Assembly (NCBI GenBank): GCA_959604355.1
Contig: CAUHAO010000017.1
Location: 1 to 38,191 of the forward strand
Origin: an uncultured Eubacteriales bacterium
GTDB lineage: Bacteria > Bacillota > Clostridia > Oscillospirales > UBA644
Length of the DNA stretch: 38,191 bases
Direction of reading: 5' to 3'
The position numbers and the translations under genes were made by a program. Shown here in pieces: positions 32,094 through 38,191 of the stretch. The stretch's first letter is position 1, and each line of letters opens with the position of its first letter. Under the pieces are notes generated by a model, which searched no databases, was not told the origin of the DNA, and saw nothing but the letters and a program-made list of their open reading frames with translations.

Positions 32094-33497
32094 TTATACG
32101 GGATGAACAAGATTTGTTGAATCGGAATGAGAGTTGTCAATTCCGTATTTTTTGCATTGACGAGCTTTAAAAAACTTCATTGCAACCTGTTCAAACAGAG
32201 CATAACTCAGTACATCTTCTTCCTGCTCGATGTACGGTCTTACCTCGCTGTTTTTGAGGTCCTCAAGTTCGGGCTCGATAAGATCCGCAGGACGGCATGT
32301 TATCTGCTTTTCATCTCCGATTATCTGTTTAACGAATTCCGGCTTAATTGCAACAGGAGTTTTGCCGTATGCGCCTTTTACAAGCGCTTTGAATTCTTTG
32401 GAAATGTTCTTATATCTTCCGAAAAGGACATTGAAAACTGCCTGCGTGCCTACGATCTGCGAGGTAGGAGTAACGAGCGGCGGGAAGCCCGCGTCTTCAC
32501 GTACACGGGGAACTTCCTGAAGTACTGCTTCAAACTTGTCTTCCGCACCAGCCTGTTTGAGCTGAGATACGAGGTTTGAAAGCATACCGCCGGGAACCTG
32601 ATACAGCAGAGTGTTGACATTAACATCAAGAACTTTGGTGTTCATAAGTCCGGATGATAGATATTTCTCTCTGAGAGGAACAAAATAATTTCTTACTGCA
32701 TTGAGTTTGTCCAGACTGAGACCAGTGTCAAACGGAGTATTGCGGAGAGCTTCGACAGTAGGTTCTGTCGCCGGCTGGCTCGTTCCCTGAGACATGGGAG
32801 ATATTGCTGTATCGACGATATCGCATCCTGCTTCGATTGCTTTAAGAATTGTCATCTGAGCAAGTCCGGCTGTGCAGTGTGTGTGCAATTGAATCGGGAT
32901 CTTTACATTCTCCTTGAGTGCGGAAACAAGTTCATACGCACAGTAAGGCGTGAGCAGCCCTGCCATATCTTTTATACAGATCGAATTCGCGCCGCGATTT
33001 TCAAGCTCTTTTGCAAGTTTGACATAGGTTTCGGTCGTATGCACGGGGCTCGTCGTATAACTCAAAGCTGCCTGAACATGACCGCCTTCTTTTATTGTTG
33101 CTTTGACAGCCGTGTCGAGATTTCTTACATCGTTGAGTGCGTCAAAGATACGGATTATATCAATACCGTTTGCAATGGATTTCTGGACAAAGTATTCGAC
33201 AACATCGTCCGCATAATGACGGTATCCGAGTATGTTCTGACCTCTGAAAAGCATCTGTAATTTTGTGTTTTTCACATTTGCCCGGATGGTTCTGAGTCTT
33301 TCCCACGGATCTTCGTTGAGAAATCTCAGGCAGGCATCAAAGGTTGCACCGCCCCATGCTTCAAGAGAATGGTACCCTACTTCATCGAGAAGTTTGAGCG
33401 AAGGAAGGATCTCTTCCAGTGTCATTCTCGTCGCAATAAGCGACTGGTGGGAGTCACGGAGTACAGTTTCCGTAATTTTTACAGGTTTATTTTGCAT
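32094..33497 (-). CDS. oadA: Oxaloacetate decarboxylase alpha-type carboxyltransferase (5S / PycB-like), without biotin domain
   Basis: 467 residues. The carboxyltransferase TIM barrel contains TETVLRDSHQSL with the metal-binding Asp, EAWGGATFD, LFRGQN, RIFDALND, CIKDMAGLL with the catalytic Lys and the metal-binding LHTHCTAG. A PYC/OADA helical domain occupies about 300-460. OadA proteins usually continue into a biotinyl domain, but this one stops before it; a separate biotin carrier is encoded two genes upstream. It transfers a carboxyl group between oxaloacetate/pyruvate and biotin. It is last in the five-gene operon, 17 bases after oadB. AAGGAG lies about 11 bases before the ATG. Confidence 0.92.
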   Translation of the reverse strand: MQNKPVKITETVLRDSHQSLIATRMTLEEILPSLKLLDEVGYHSLEAWGGATFDACLRFLNEDPWERLRTIRANVKNTKLQMLFRGQNILGYRHYADDVVEYFVQKSIANGIDIIRIFDALNDVRNLDTAVKATIKEGGHVQAALSYTTSPVHTTETYVKLAKELENRGANSICIKDMAGLLTPYCAYELVSALKENVKIPIQLHTHCTAGLAQMTILKAIEAGCDIVDTAISPMSQGTSQPATEPTVEALRNTPFDTGLSLDKLNAVRNYFVPLREKYLSSGLMNTKVLDVNVNTLLYQVPGGMLSNLVSQLKQAGAEDKFEAVLQEVPRVREDAGFPPLVTPTSQIVGTQAVFNVLFGRYKNISKEFKALVKGAYGKTPVAIKPEFVKQIIGDEKQITCRPADLIEPELEDLKNSEVRPYIEQEEDVLSYALFEQVAMKFFKARQCKKYGIDNSHSDSTNLVHPV

Positions 33498-33514
33498 TTA
33501 TACTAAATCTCCTT

Positions 33515-34690
33515 TTACTTAAACAGTGTAAGGAATACGCCTGCAGCTACAGCTGAACCTATAACGCCTGCGACGTTCGGACCCATAGCGTGCATGAGCA
33601 GAAAATTGCCGGGAACTTCTTTCTGACCTACATCGTTCGAAACACGGGCGGCCATGGGAACCGCCGAAACTCCTGCCGAACCGATAAGGGGGTTTACTTT
33701 TCCGCCGGTGAGTAAATACATGAGTTTACCGAGAAGGACGCCGCCTGCCGTAGCAACGCAGAACGCCGCAAGTCCGAGTGCTATTATCATAAGGGTCTGG
33801 GGTCTGAGAATGTTTTCTGCGCTTGCAGTTGCACCGACAGTTACGCCGAGCATTATCGTGACTATGTTGCAAAGCTCGTTCTGCGCGGTCTTACTCAGAC
33901 GGTCTGCCACGCAGCATTCTCGGAACAGATTACCCAGCATGAGCATACCGACGAGAGGTGCGGAATCCGGTATTATGAGAATTATTATAGTTGCTGTAAA
34001 TATCGGGAAAAGTATTTTTTCCGTTTTGGATACAGGACGGAGCTGTTCCATTACAACAGAGCGTTCTTTTTTCGTTGTAAGAGCTTTCATTATCGGGGGC
34101 TGAATAAGCGGAATAAGCGCCATATATGAATACGCGGCTATCGCTATTGCGCCCAACAGATGGGGAGCAAGGGTTTTAGCAATAAGTATTGCAGTCGGGC
34201 CGTCAGCACCACCGATTATACCCGTAGCGGCCGCTTCGTCAGCTGTGAAACCGAAAAAGAGGGACGCGGTAAATGTGAAGAAAATACCAAGCTGTGCCGC
34301 AGCGCCGAGAAGAAGGCTTTTCGGGTTTGCAATCAGCGGACCGAAATCCGTCATGGCTCCGACGCCAAGGAATATCAGCGGTGGGAATAAGCCTGATTTG
34401 ACACCGAGATATATGACGTCAAACAGACCGCCATGGGATAATATTTCATTTACAGGAAGATCTCCGGTAGTGCTTGCAAAATATTCGGCATGCATCAGGC
34501 CGGACAGAGGAAGGTTTGCAAGCAACATACCGAAAGCTATCGGTATAAGCAACAAGGGTTCGAATTGATGCCTTATCGCAAGGTAGAGCAGTCCGAAAGA
34601 TATGAGTATCATCAACCATTCGCCGTGCGCAAAAAGATTGGCAAAGCCTGAGCCTTTTATAAAGCTCAAGACAACTTCCCATACATTCAT
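33515..34690 (-). CDS. oadB: Sodium-translocating decarboxylase beta subunit
   Basis: 391 residues, highly hydrophobic with roughly ten or more membrane segments. The conserved family core is TGIIGGADGPTAILIAKTLA, whose Asp and nearby polar residues form the Na+ path in OadB/GcdB/MmdB. PLIQPPIMKALTTKKER and the C-terminal NFLLMHAMGPNVAGVIGSA are equally typical. The subunit decarboxylates carboxy-biotin and exports Na+, building a sodium gradient. It follows the biotin carrier by 39 bases. It cannot be told from sequence whether its in vivo partner is oxaloacetate- or methylmalonyl-CoA-type carboxyltransferase, since both are in this operon. Confidence 0.94.
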   Translation of the reverse strand: MNVWEVVLSFIKGSGFANLFAHGEWLMILISFGLLYLAIRHQFEPLLLIPIAFGMLLANLPLSGLMHAEYFASTTGDLPVNEILSHGGLFDVIYLGVKSGLFPPLIFLGVGAMTDFGPLIANPKSLLLGAAAQLGIFFTFTASLFFGFTADEAAATGIIGGADGPTAILIAKTLAPHLLGAIAIAAYSYMALIPLIQPPIMKALTTKKERSVVMEQLRPVSKTEKILFPIFTATIIILIIPDSAPLVGMLMLGNLFRECCVADRLSKTAQNELCNIVTIMLGVTVGATASAENILRPQTLMIIALGLAAFCVATAGGVLLGKLMYLLTGGKVNPLIGSAGVSAVPMAARVSNDVGQKEVPGNFLLMHAMGPNVAGVIGSAVAAGVFLTLFK

Positions 34691-34729
34691 ATGTATAATT
34701 ATCCTTTCTTTGAAATTTTAAGGGAAGAT

Positions 34730-35086
34730 TTACACCAGATCTATCAGCGGAGCGCCTGTTTCTACTGTAGCATTCGGGGTTACATAAACATCACCGATGA
34801 CAGCGTCTTCGGGTGCCATTATATCGTTTTCCATTTTCATTGCTTCGAGAACGCAAAGTACGTCTCCTTTTTTGACTTTATCCCCTTTTTTGCAGTTTAC
34901 TTTGAGAATCGTTCCGGGCATCGGGCTTCTTAAAGCCTTTGCGGAGGCGGAGACTTTCGCGGGAGCCGCTGCTTTGGGGGCTTCGGTCTTTACTGCAGGG
35001 GCAGATCCCGTGCTTTCTTCTGCTGTGACTTCGTCAACTTCCACCTCGTATGAGATTCCGTTTACTGTGATTCTATATTTTTTCAT
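34730..35086 (-). CDS. Biotin carboxyl carrier protein of the decarboxylase
   Basis: 118 residues. The N-terminus (KKYRITVNGISYEVEV) is the strand-rich lead-in shared with OadA-type biotin domains. An Ala/Pro/Lys-rich flexible linker (about 28-50) follows, then a biotinyl domain (52-118) with PMPGTI and the biotinylation site EAMKMEN, in which Lys84 is the acceptor. It shuttles carboxyl groups from the carboxyltransferases to the beta subunit. It corresponds to MmdC/GcdC or the detached C-terminus of OadA. SD GGAGG lies 8 bases upstream. The gene begins 15 bases after oadG. Confidence 0.94.
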   Translation of the reverse strand: MKKYRITVNGISYEVEVDEVTAEESTGSAPAVKTEAPKAAAPAKVSASAKALRSPMPGTILKVNCKKGDKVKKGDVLCVLEAMKMENDIMAPEDAVIGDVYVTPNATVETGAPLIDLV

Positions 35087-35101
35087 ATCAATATCCTCCG
35101 T

Positions 35102-35467
35102 TTATATTCTTCTGAAAGAACGTATTCTATATCTTGAAGTTGCATTTTCGGAGTCATCGCCTTCATATGCTGCAACAGCTGCAGCAAGTACGGCGATAAG
35201 CTCTTCATCATTTTTTTTGTCAGTTGCGGGTACGTTTGAAATATCAGTATGTGTATTTACTTTTTTAATTCTTGCGGGAAGAGTGTAGAAGCAGAATTTA
35301 AATAAATACAAAACTCCCATAAGAAGGAAAAGGATGAGAAAAACCATACCGATTCCCAGAAGAGAGATTTTTAAACCGTATAATAGTTTTTCAAATCCGC
35401 CAGCAGGAACTTGCTCGTAGATATTTGTGGCAGATTCCGCAACCGTAAGCAAGGTTGATAAAGTCAT
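35102..35467 (-). CDS. oadG: Sodium pump decarboxylase gamma subunit (OadG family)
   Basis: 121 residues from the ATG at 35467. An in-frame TTG at 35473 abuts the SD AGGAGGG (35474-35480) and cannot be the start. One membrane helix (about residues 27-51) contains GLKISLLGIGMVFLILFLL, the usual OadG pattern. The cytoplasmic tail holds DEELIAVLAAAVAAY, the stretch shared with MmdD/OadG, and ends in a basic RYRIRSFRRI. The subunit anchors and assembles the complex on the membrane. It lies 12 bases after the mmdA-type gene. Confidence 0.88.
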   Translation of the reverse strand: MTLSTLLTVAESATNIYEQVPAGGFEKLLYGLKISLLGIGMVFLILFLLMGVLYLFKFCFYTLPARIKKVNTHTDISNVPATDKKNDEELIAVLAAAVAAYEGDDSENATSRYRIRSFRRI

Positions 35468-35479
35468 TGTCAACCCTCC

Positions 35480-36892
35480 TTAATCATCTTTTTCAGAAAG
35501 CATATCAAATGTCGATATGAGTAACTGACGTGTGGTCTGGATCTCGATTATATCGTCTACGTAGCCGTGTTTTGCAGCTTCATACGGAGACGCGATTGTG
35601 TCTCTGTACTGAGCAATGAGCGCGTCTCTCTCCTCAACGGGATTGGCTTTTGTCTGTACAATCGTCTGTGCAGACATGAAGACCGCACCTGTTTCTGCGG
35701 GCAGACAAGCAATCTGTGCTGTGGGATACGCGAGCACTATATCCGCACCGCTGGTTTTAGAGCACATGGATATATATCCCGCTCCGTAAGCCTTTCCGAC
35801 AATAAGCGTGACCTTGGGAACGGAGGCATTTATGTAGGAAAGCGGGAGGATAGCTGCGTCTTCGAGGTTTTCGTCGGGAAGCGGTTCATATCCGTCCGTA
35901 TCTACTATGTTGAGTATGGATATACCTGCAAAATCGCAGAAATCAATGAATTTTGCTGCTTTTTTTGCTGCGGCGGAGGTCATGCGGCCATTTTCGGATT
36001 TAGGCTGGTTTGCAACTACACCGACAGTCATAGCTCCCATGCGGATGATTGCCGTAACGATGTTTTCAGCTGCTCCGGGATATATTTCGAATACTTTTCC
36101 GTTATCCGCAATAGCTTTTATCAGCGCAAGGACATCGTATTTGTCTTTGGCGATAATCTTAGATATCTCCGGAACGAGCCTGTTTATGTCATCGGTCGCT
36201 TCTGCCGGAACACAGACAGTGTTCAGGAAGTCTTTGCAAGCCTCAACCGCGTCTTTTTCCGTAGCACATATCTTGCTGACAGTTCCGTTTTTGAATGCGC
36301 TCTCTGCCGTGCCCGCCTTGGAATCGTTAAATCTTGCTCTGACAACATCCGGAGAGGAGAGGAACATTTCAGCGTCCTTCATCATTATCGTGTAGTCTGC
36401 TGTTGCGGGAATAAAGGACATAGCGCCCGCGCTTGTGCCGAAGACTATGGAAACGTGGAATACAGCGCCCGCGACTTTATTGAACTTCTTAAGGATCTTG
36501 CCGTATCCTGAAAGAGCGTCCATTCCTTCAAGAAGTCTTATGCCGCAGGTATCTATCATAGACACAATAGGTGCATTTGCTTTTACGGCCATTTCGGCGA
36601 TATTACATATTTTTTTCGCGTTCATTTCGCTTATGCTGCCCTTCAGAACTGATGGATCTTGGGCAAAAGCAAAAACAAGAGTTCCTGCCACAGACCCATA
36701 TCCTGTAACGACACCTTCTGCCGCAGCCTCTGTTTTGCCGAATTCGGACGGACGCTGTTTTACAAACGCGCCGATCTCTACAAAAGTACCTTCGTCGAAA
36801 AGCATTTCCAGACGTTTTCTTGCGGGAGAAGAATCTGCTTCAATGCTTGTTCGAAGTTTTTTGAGAGCGGCGGTTTTGTTCTTTACATCCAT
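35480..36892 (-). CDS. mmdA: Acyl-CoA carboxyltransferase (methylmalonyl-CoA decarboxylase alpha / 12S type)
   Basis: 470 residues from the ATG at 36892, chosen for GGAGG just upstream; an earlier in-frame ATG at 36937 lacks a good SD. It has two crotonase-like halves. The N-half holds ARKRLEMLFDEGTFVEIGAF, GYGSVAGTLVFAFAQD and MIDTCGIRLLEGMDAL. The C-half holds VGVVANQPKSENGRMT, KFIDFCDFAGISILNIVDTD, KVTLIVGKAYGAGYISM and the closing YRDTIASPYEAAKHGYVDDII. It is shorter than typical MmdA/PccB (about 510), with some loops trimmed. It transfers the carboxyl group of methylmalonyl-CoA (or a related acyl-CoA) to biotin. First gene of the decarboxylase operon. Confidence 0.87.
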   Translation of the reverse strand: MDVKNKTAALKKLRTSIEADSSPARKRLEMLFDEGTFVEIGAFVKQRPSEFGKTEAAAEGVVTGYGSVAGTLVFAFAQDPSVLKGSISEMNAKKICNIAEMAVKANAPIVSMIDTCGIRLLEGMDALSGYGKILKKFNKVAGAVFHVSIVFGTSAGAMSFIPATADYTIMMKDAEMFLSSPDVVRARFNDSKAGTAESAFKNGTVSKICATEKDAVEACKDFLNTVCVPAEATDDINRLVPEISKIIAKDKYDVLALIKAIADNGKVFEIYPGAAENIVTAIIRMGAMTVGVVANQPKSENGRMTSAAAKKAAKFIDFCDFAGISILNIVDTDGYEPLPDENLEDAAILPLSYINASVPKVTLIVGKAYGAGYISMCSKTSGADIVLAYPTAQIACLPAETGAVFMSAQTIVQTKANPVEERDALIAQYRDTIASPYEAAKHGYVDDIIEIQTTRQLLISTFDMLSEKDD

Positions 36893-36921
36893 ACAAAAAA
36901 CCTCCATTAATATCAGTAAAA

Positions 36922-36934
36922 TGTCAATATGACA
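36922..36934. promoter_or_regulatory. Candidate operator in the decarboxylase leader
   Basis: TGTCA-ATA-TGACA, a perfect 5-bp inverted repeat with 3-base spacing, lies between the promoter (36953-36981) and the SD of the mmdA-type gene. It could bind a repressor. No known regulator motif is assigned. Confidence 0.35.
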
Positions 36935-36952
36935 CAATTTTTGCCATTATAT

Positions 36953-36981
36953 ATTATACTCTCTTTTTCAAGTCCTGTCAA
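36953..36981 (-). promoter_or_regulatory. Full-consensus sigma-A promoter of the decarboxylase operon
   Basis: On the minus strand TTGACA (36976-36981), 17-base spacer, TATAAT (36953-36958), an exact match to consensus, about 60 bases before the ATG at 36892. Confidence 0.82.
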
Positions 36982-37030
36982 GGTTTTTTGGAAATCTATT
37001 TTATAAAAAATATGTGACGTATCAAAATAT

Positions 37031-37067
37031 AAAAGACCGATACTCCGAAAATGGAGGTCGGTCTTTT
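37031..37067 (-). terminator. Terminator of spoIIR
   Basis: AAAAGACCGA (37031-37040) pairs with TCGGTCTTTT (37058-37067), with an inner CTCC/GGAG stem. On the minus strand TTTTATATTTTG follows. Confidence 0.85.
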
Positions 37068-37090
37068 GCAAAGACGTATTTTGGCAGAAC

Positions 37091-37687
37091 TTATCGGGGA
37101 AAAAGTTCTTTCATAATATTTACTATCCAGAACTCATACCTTACCTTTTCCACCGTTTCCAAATCTGTAATATATAAAGCAGTTTCATCTTCGTAGGTGC
37201 AATCATTGCGAAATTGATCGTTTGATGAAAACAGGACACACCACCAGTTATGCCCTACCCCTTCGCCTATTTCTATTATCAGAGAGTCGTAGTCGCCCGC
37301 AGGGAGAATAGCTCCTTCGTATTCGCAGTCAGGAAAATATTCTCTGCCTATGCGACATTCTATATTTGATATACACGAGTTTTCGAACAGAGTTTTTTTT
37401 GCAAGAGCGTTTATCTCATTAAGGTTTTTTTCTATGATATCCATCGCATCTGTCTTTGTTGAGATGTTTCCGCTGTCAAAGCATTTTTTTATAAATGCCA
37501 GTACGCTGTCCCTTACATTAAGTTTCAGTTCCTGGTCTGTTTTCGAATCTGAATTTGCTCTTATATGAAGTCTCAGAAATGACTCTTCCGGAGAGTATTC
37601 ACAGACGGTAGTGCTTGCTGACGCCGAAACAGCTGAAACGGACAATGCGGTAAATAAAATAAGTAAAACCGATATTATTCTACGCAT
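37091..37687 (-). CDS. spoIIR: Stage II sporulation protein R
   Basis: 198 residues with an N-terminal signal peptide (about 1-25). The SpoIIR signature is clear: FLRLHIRANSDSKTDQELKL followed by NVRDSVLAFI, the GREYFPDCEYEGAILPAGDY stretch and the conserved GHNWWCVLFS. SpoIIR is made in the forespore, secreted into the intermembrane space and triggers SpoIIGA to process pro-sigma-E in the mother cell. The start ATG (37685-37687) lies in one arm of a 14-bp inverted repeat. The SD GGAGG (37699-37703) is 11 bases upstream, slightly far. A sigma-F-like promoter precedes it. The C-terminus is normal. Confidence 0.94.
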   Translation of the reverse strand: MRRIISVLLILFTALSVSAVSASASTTVCEYSPEESFLRLHIRANSDSKTDQELKLNVRDSVLAFIKKCFDSGNISTKTDAMDIIEKNLNEINALAKKTLFENSCISNIECRIGREYFPDCEYEGAILPAGDYDSLIIEIGEGVGHNWWCVLFSSNDQFRNDCTYEDETALYITDLETVEKVRYEFWIVNIMKELFPR

Positions 37688-37739
37688 TTCAGGGGAAACC
37701 TCCGATATAATTCCTTATAAAACGAGTTTCCCCTGAAAT
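37686..37739 (-). repeat. 14-bp inverted repeat spanning the spoIIR promoter and start codon
   Basis: ATTTCAGGGGAAAC and its exact complement occupy 37726-37739 and 37686-37699, separated by 26 bases. The start-proximal arm covers two bases of the spoIIR ATG and one base of the SD; the other arm contains the candidate -10 element. There is no U-tract, so a terminator is unlikely. Confidence 0.8.
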
Positions 37740-37752
37740 ATCAAAAATATAC
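37724..37752 (-). promoter_or_regulatory. Candidate sigma-F promoter of spoIIR
   Basis: On the minus strand GTATA (37748-37752) and GGGAAACTC (37724-37732) are separated by 15 bases, close to the published sigma-F consensus (about GCATR, 15 bases, GGHRARHTX). The predicted start would fall near 37717, leaving a leader of about 30 bases. Forespore sigma-F control of spoIIR is established in other spore-formers. Confidence 0.6.
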
Positions 37753-37760
37753 AGTTTTAC

Positions 37761-38191
37761 TTATTTTTTGCGTTTAATTATCAAAACTGCCGCAACGATG
37801 ACCGCTGCCGCTGCGAGTATCGCAATTGCCGCATATGTAACGATTTTTTCTGTCGTGCTTGCGGGTGGAGTGGTTGTCGGTTGTTGTGTCGGTTCATGCG
37901 TCGGGAGTTCTGTCGGATGCTGTGTCGGGGGATCCGTGGGGGCGTCTGTTATGGGCTCCGAAGAAGGCTGATCCGTCGGGTCATCCGTTATAGGCTGAGT
38001 GGGTTCTTGCGTTGGCTGTTGCGTCGGATTATCTGTGGGGACATTTGTCACAGGCTCTGTCGGTTTTTCCGTGGGAGCGGTGGTGGCAGGTTCAGTTGGT
38101 TCTTCCGTCACAGGCTCTGTCGGCTTTTCCGTGGGAGCGGTAGTGACAGGTTCAGTTGGTTCTTCCGTCACAGGCTCTGTCGGTTTTTCCG
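37761..38191 (-). CDS. Pro/Thr-repeat surface protein with C-terminal membrane anchor, partial: N-terminus lies beyond the right edge
   Basis: The frame is open from the right edge to a stop at 37761, about 143 residues. Most of it is a Pro/Thr/Glu repeat region (units such as TEEPTEPVTTAPTEKPTEPV) that changes to more degenerate PTQ/PTD/PTE spacing toward the C-terminus. It ends in one hydrophobic helix (VTYAAIAILAAAAVIVAAVLI) and KRKK, a simple membrane anchor with the repeat stalk outside the cell. There is no LPXTG sorting motif. The functional N-terminal domain is off the window, so its activity is unknown. It is co-directional with spoIIR, whose start is 73 bases downstream of its stop, so read-through is possible. 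Confidence 0.85.
   Translation of the reverse strand, partial: EKPTEPVTEEPTEPVTTAPTEKPTEPVTEEPTEPATTAPTEKPTEPVTNVPTDNPTQQPTQEPTQPITDDPTDQPSSEPITDAPTDPPTQHPTELPTHEPTQQPTTTPPASTTEKIVTYAAIAILAAAAVIVAAVLIIKRKK
38048..38191. repeat. 60-bp tandem repeat encoding a 20-residue Pro/Thr unit
   Basis: Units start at 38048, 38108 and 38168 (last one cut by the edge), each beginning TCACAGGCTC and differing at only a few bases. The near-identity at DNA level points to recent expansion by slippage or recombination. Confidence 0.85.

Noticed and set aside
35567..36511. 314-codon open frame antisense to the mmdA-type gene
   Set aside because: Cys/Arg-rich nonsense composition and no family resemblance; the sense protein is a clear carboxyltransferase.
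38048..38191. CRISPR-like repeat array
   Set aside because: Repeats are contiguous without spacers and in frame with a Pro/Thr-rich coding region.

Overview
The window looks like chromosome of an anaerobic, endospore-forming, Gram-positive member of the Clostridia, probably an uncultured gut-type lineage near Oscillospirales/Ruminococcaceae. The support is: spoIIR and a CotF-like spore protein; strong AAGGAGG-type ribosome binding sites and several TTG starts; Pro/Thr-rich linkers on surface proteins; FeoAB; and a sodium-pumping biotin decarboxylase. Taxonomy is inferred from gene content only. No gene-free stretch exceeds about 205 bases.

Layout. 1-771 (-): N-acetylmuramoyl-L-alanine amidase, cut by the left edge. 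954-2899 (+): ROK glucokinase and an RluA-type pseudouridine synthase. 3033-7126 (+): potABCD polyamine transporter with its own promoter, a leader hairpin and a shared terminator. 7184-9434 (-): CotF-like protein and a large beta-lactamase-fold protein. 9515-11629 (+): manA and a D,D-carboxypeptidase, separated by a hairpin that is both terminator and SD-bearing stem. 11622-12749 (-): GT2-GtrA fusion. 12954-24161 (+): a cyclophilin, then five large exported proteins in the order beta-helix, beta-helix, DUF4838 lipoprotein, beta-helix, DUF4838 lipoprotein. 24298-27425 (-): a Xer-type tyrosine recombinase with a perfect 30-bp palindrome just upstream, a DUF2079 membrane protein and tRNA-Arg(CCG). 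27559-29893 (+): feoA-feoB. 30049-32031 (+): tRNA-Ser(GGA), a sugar isomerase-like TIM barrel and a Gfo/Idh/MocA oxidoreductase. 32094-36892 (-): five-gene Na+-pumping decarboxylase cluster. 37091-38191 (-): spoIIR, then a Pro/Thr-repeat anchored surface protein cut by the right edge.

How it fits together. The most distinctive unit is the beta-helix/DUF4838 array. Three paralogous secreted right-handed beta-helix proteins share two acidic motifs typical of beta-helix glycosidase-like proteins. They alternate with two paralogous lipoproteins carrying duplicated N-terminal alpha/beta domains and a DUF4838 domain. I read this as a surface glycan-processing system expanded by duplication; substrate and activity are unknown. 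The decarboxylase cluster joins a 12S-type (methylmalonyl-CoA) and a 5S-type (oxaloacetate/pyruvate) carboxyltransferase to one biotin carrier and one Na+ pump.

The most interesting regulatory reading is at spoIIR. A sigma-F-like promoter lies inside one arm of a 14-bp inverted repeat whose other arm covers the spoIIR start codon. Read-through mRNA should therefore be translationally closed, while sigma-F mRNA should be open. Promoter and terminator calls come from reading the bases, and no family assignment was checked against a database.
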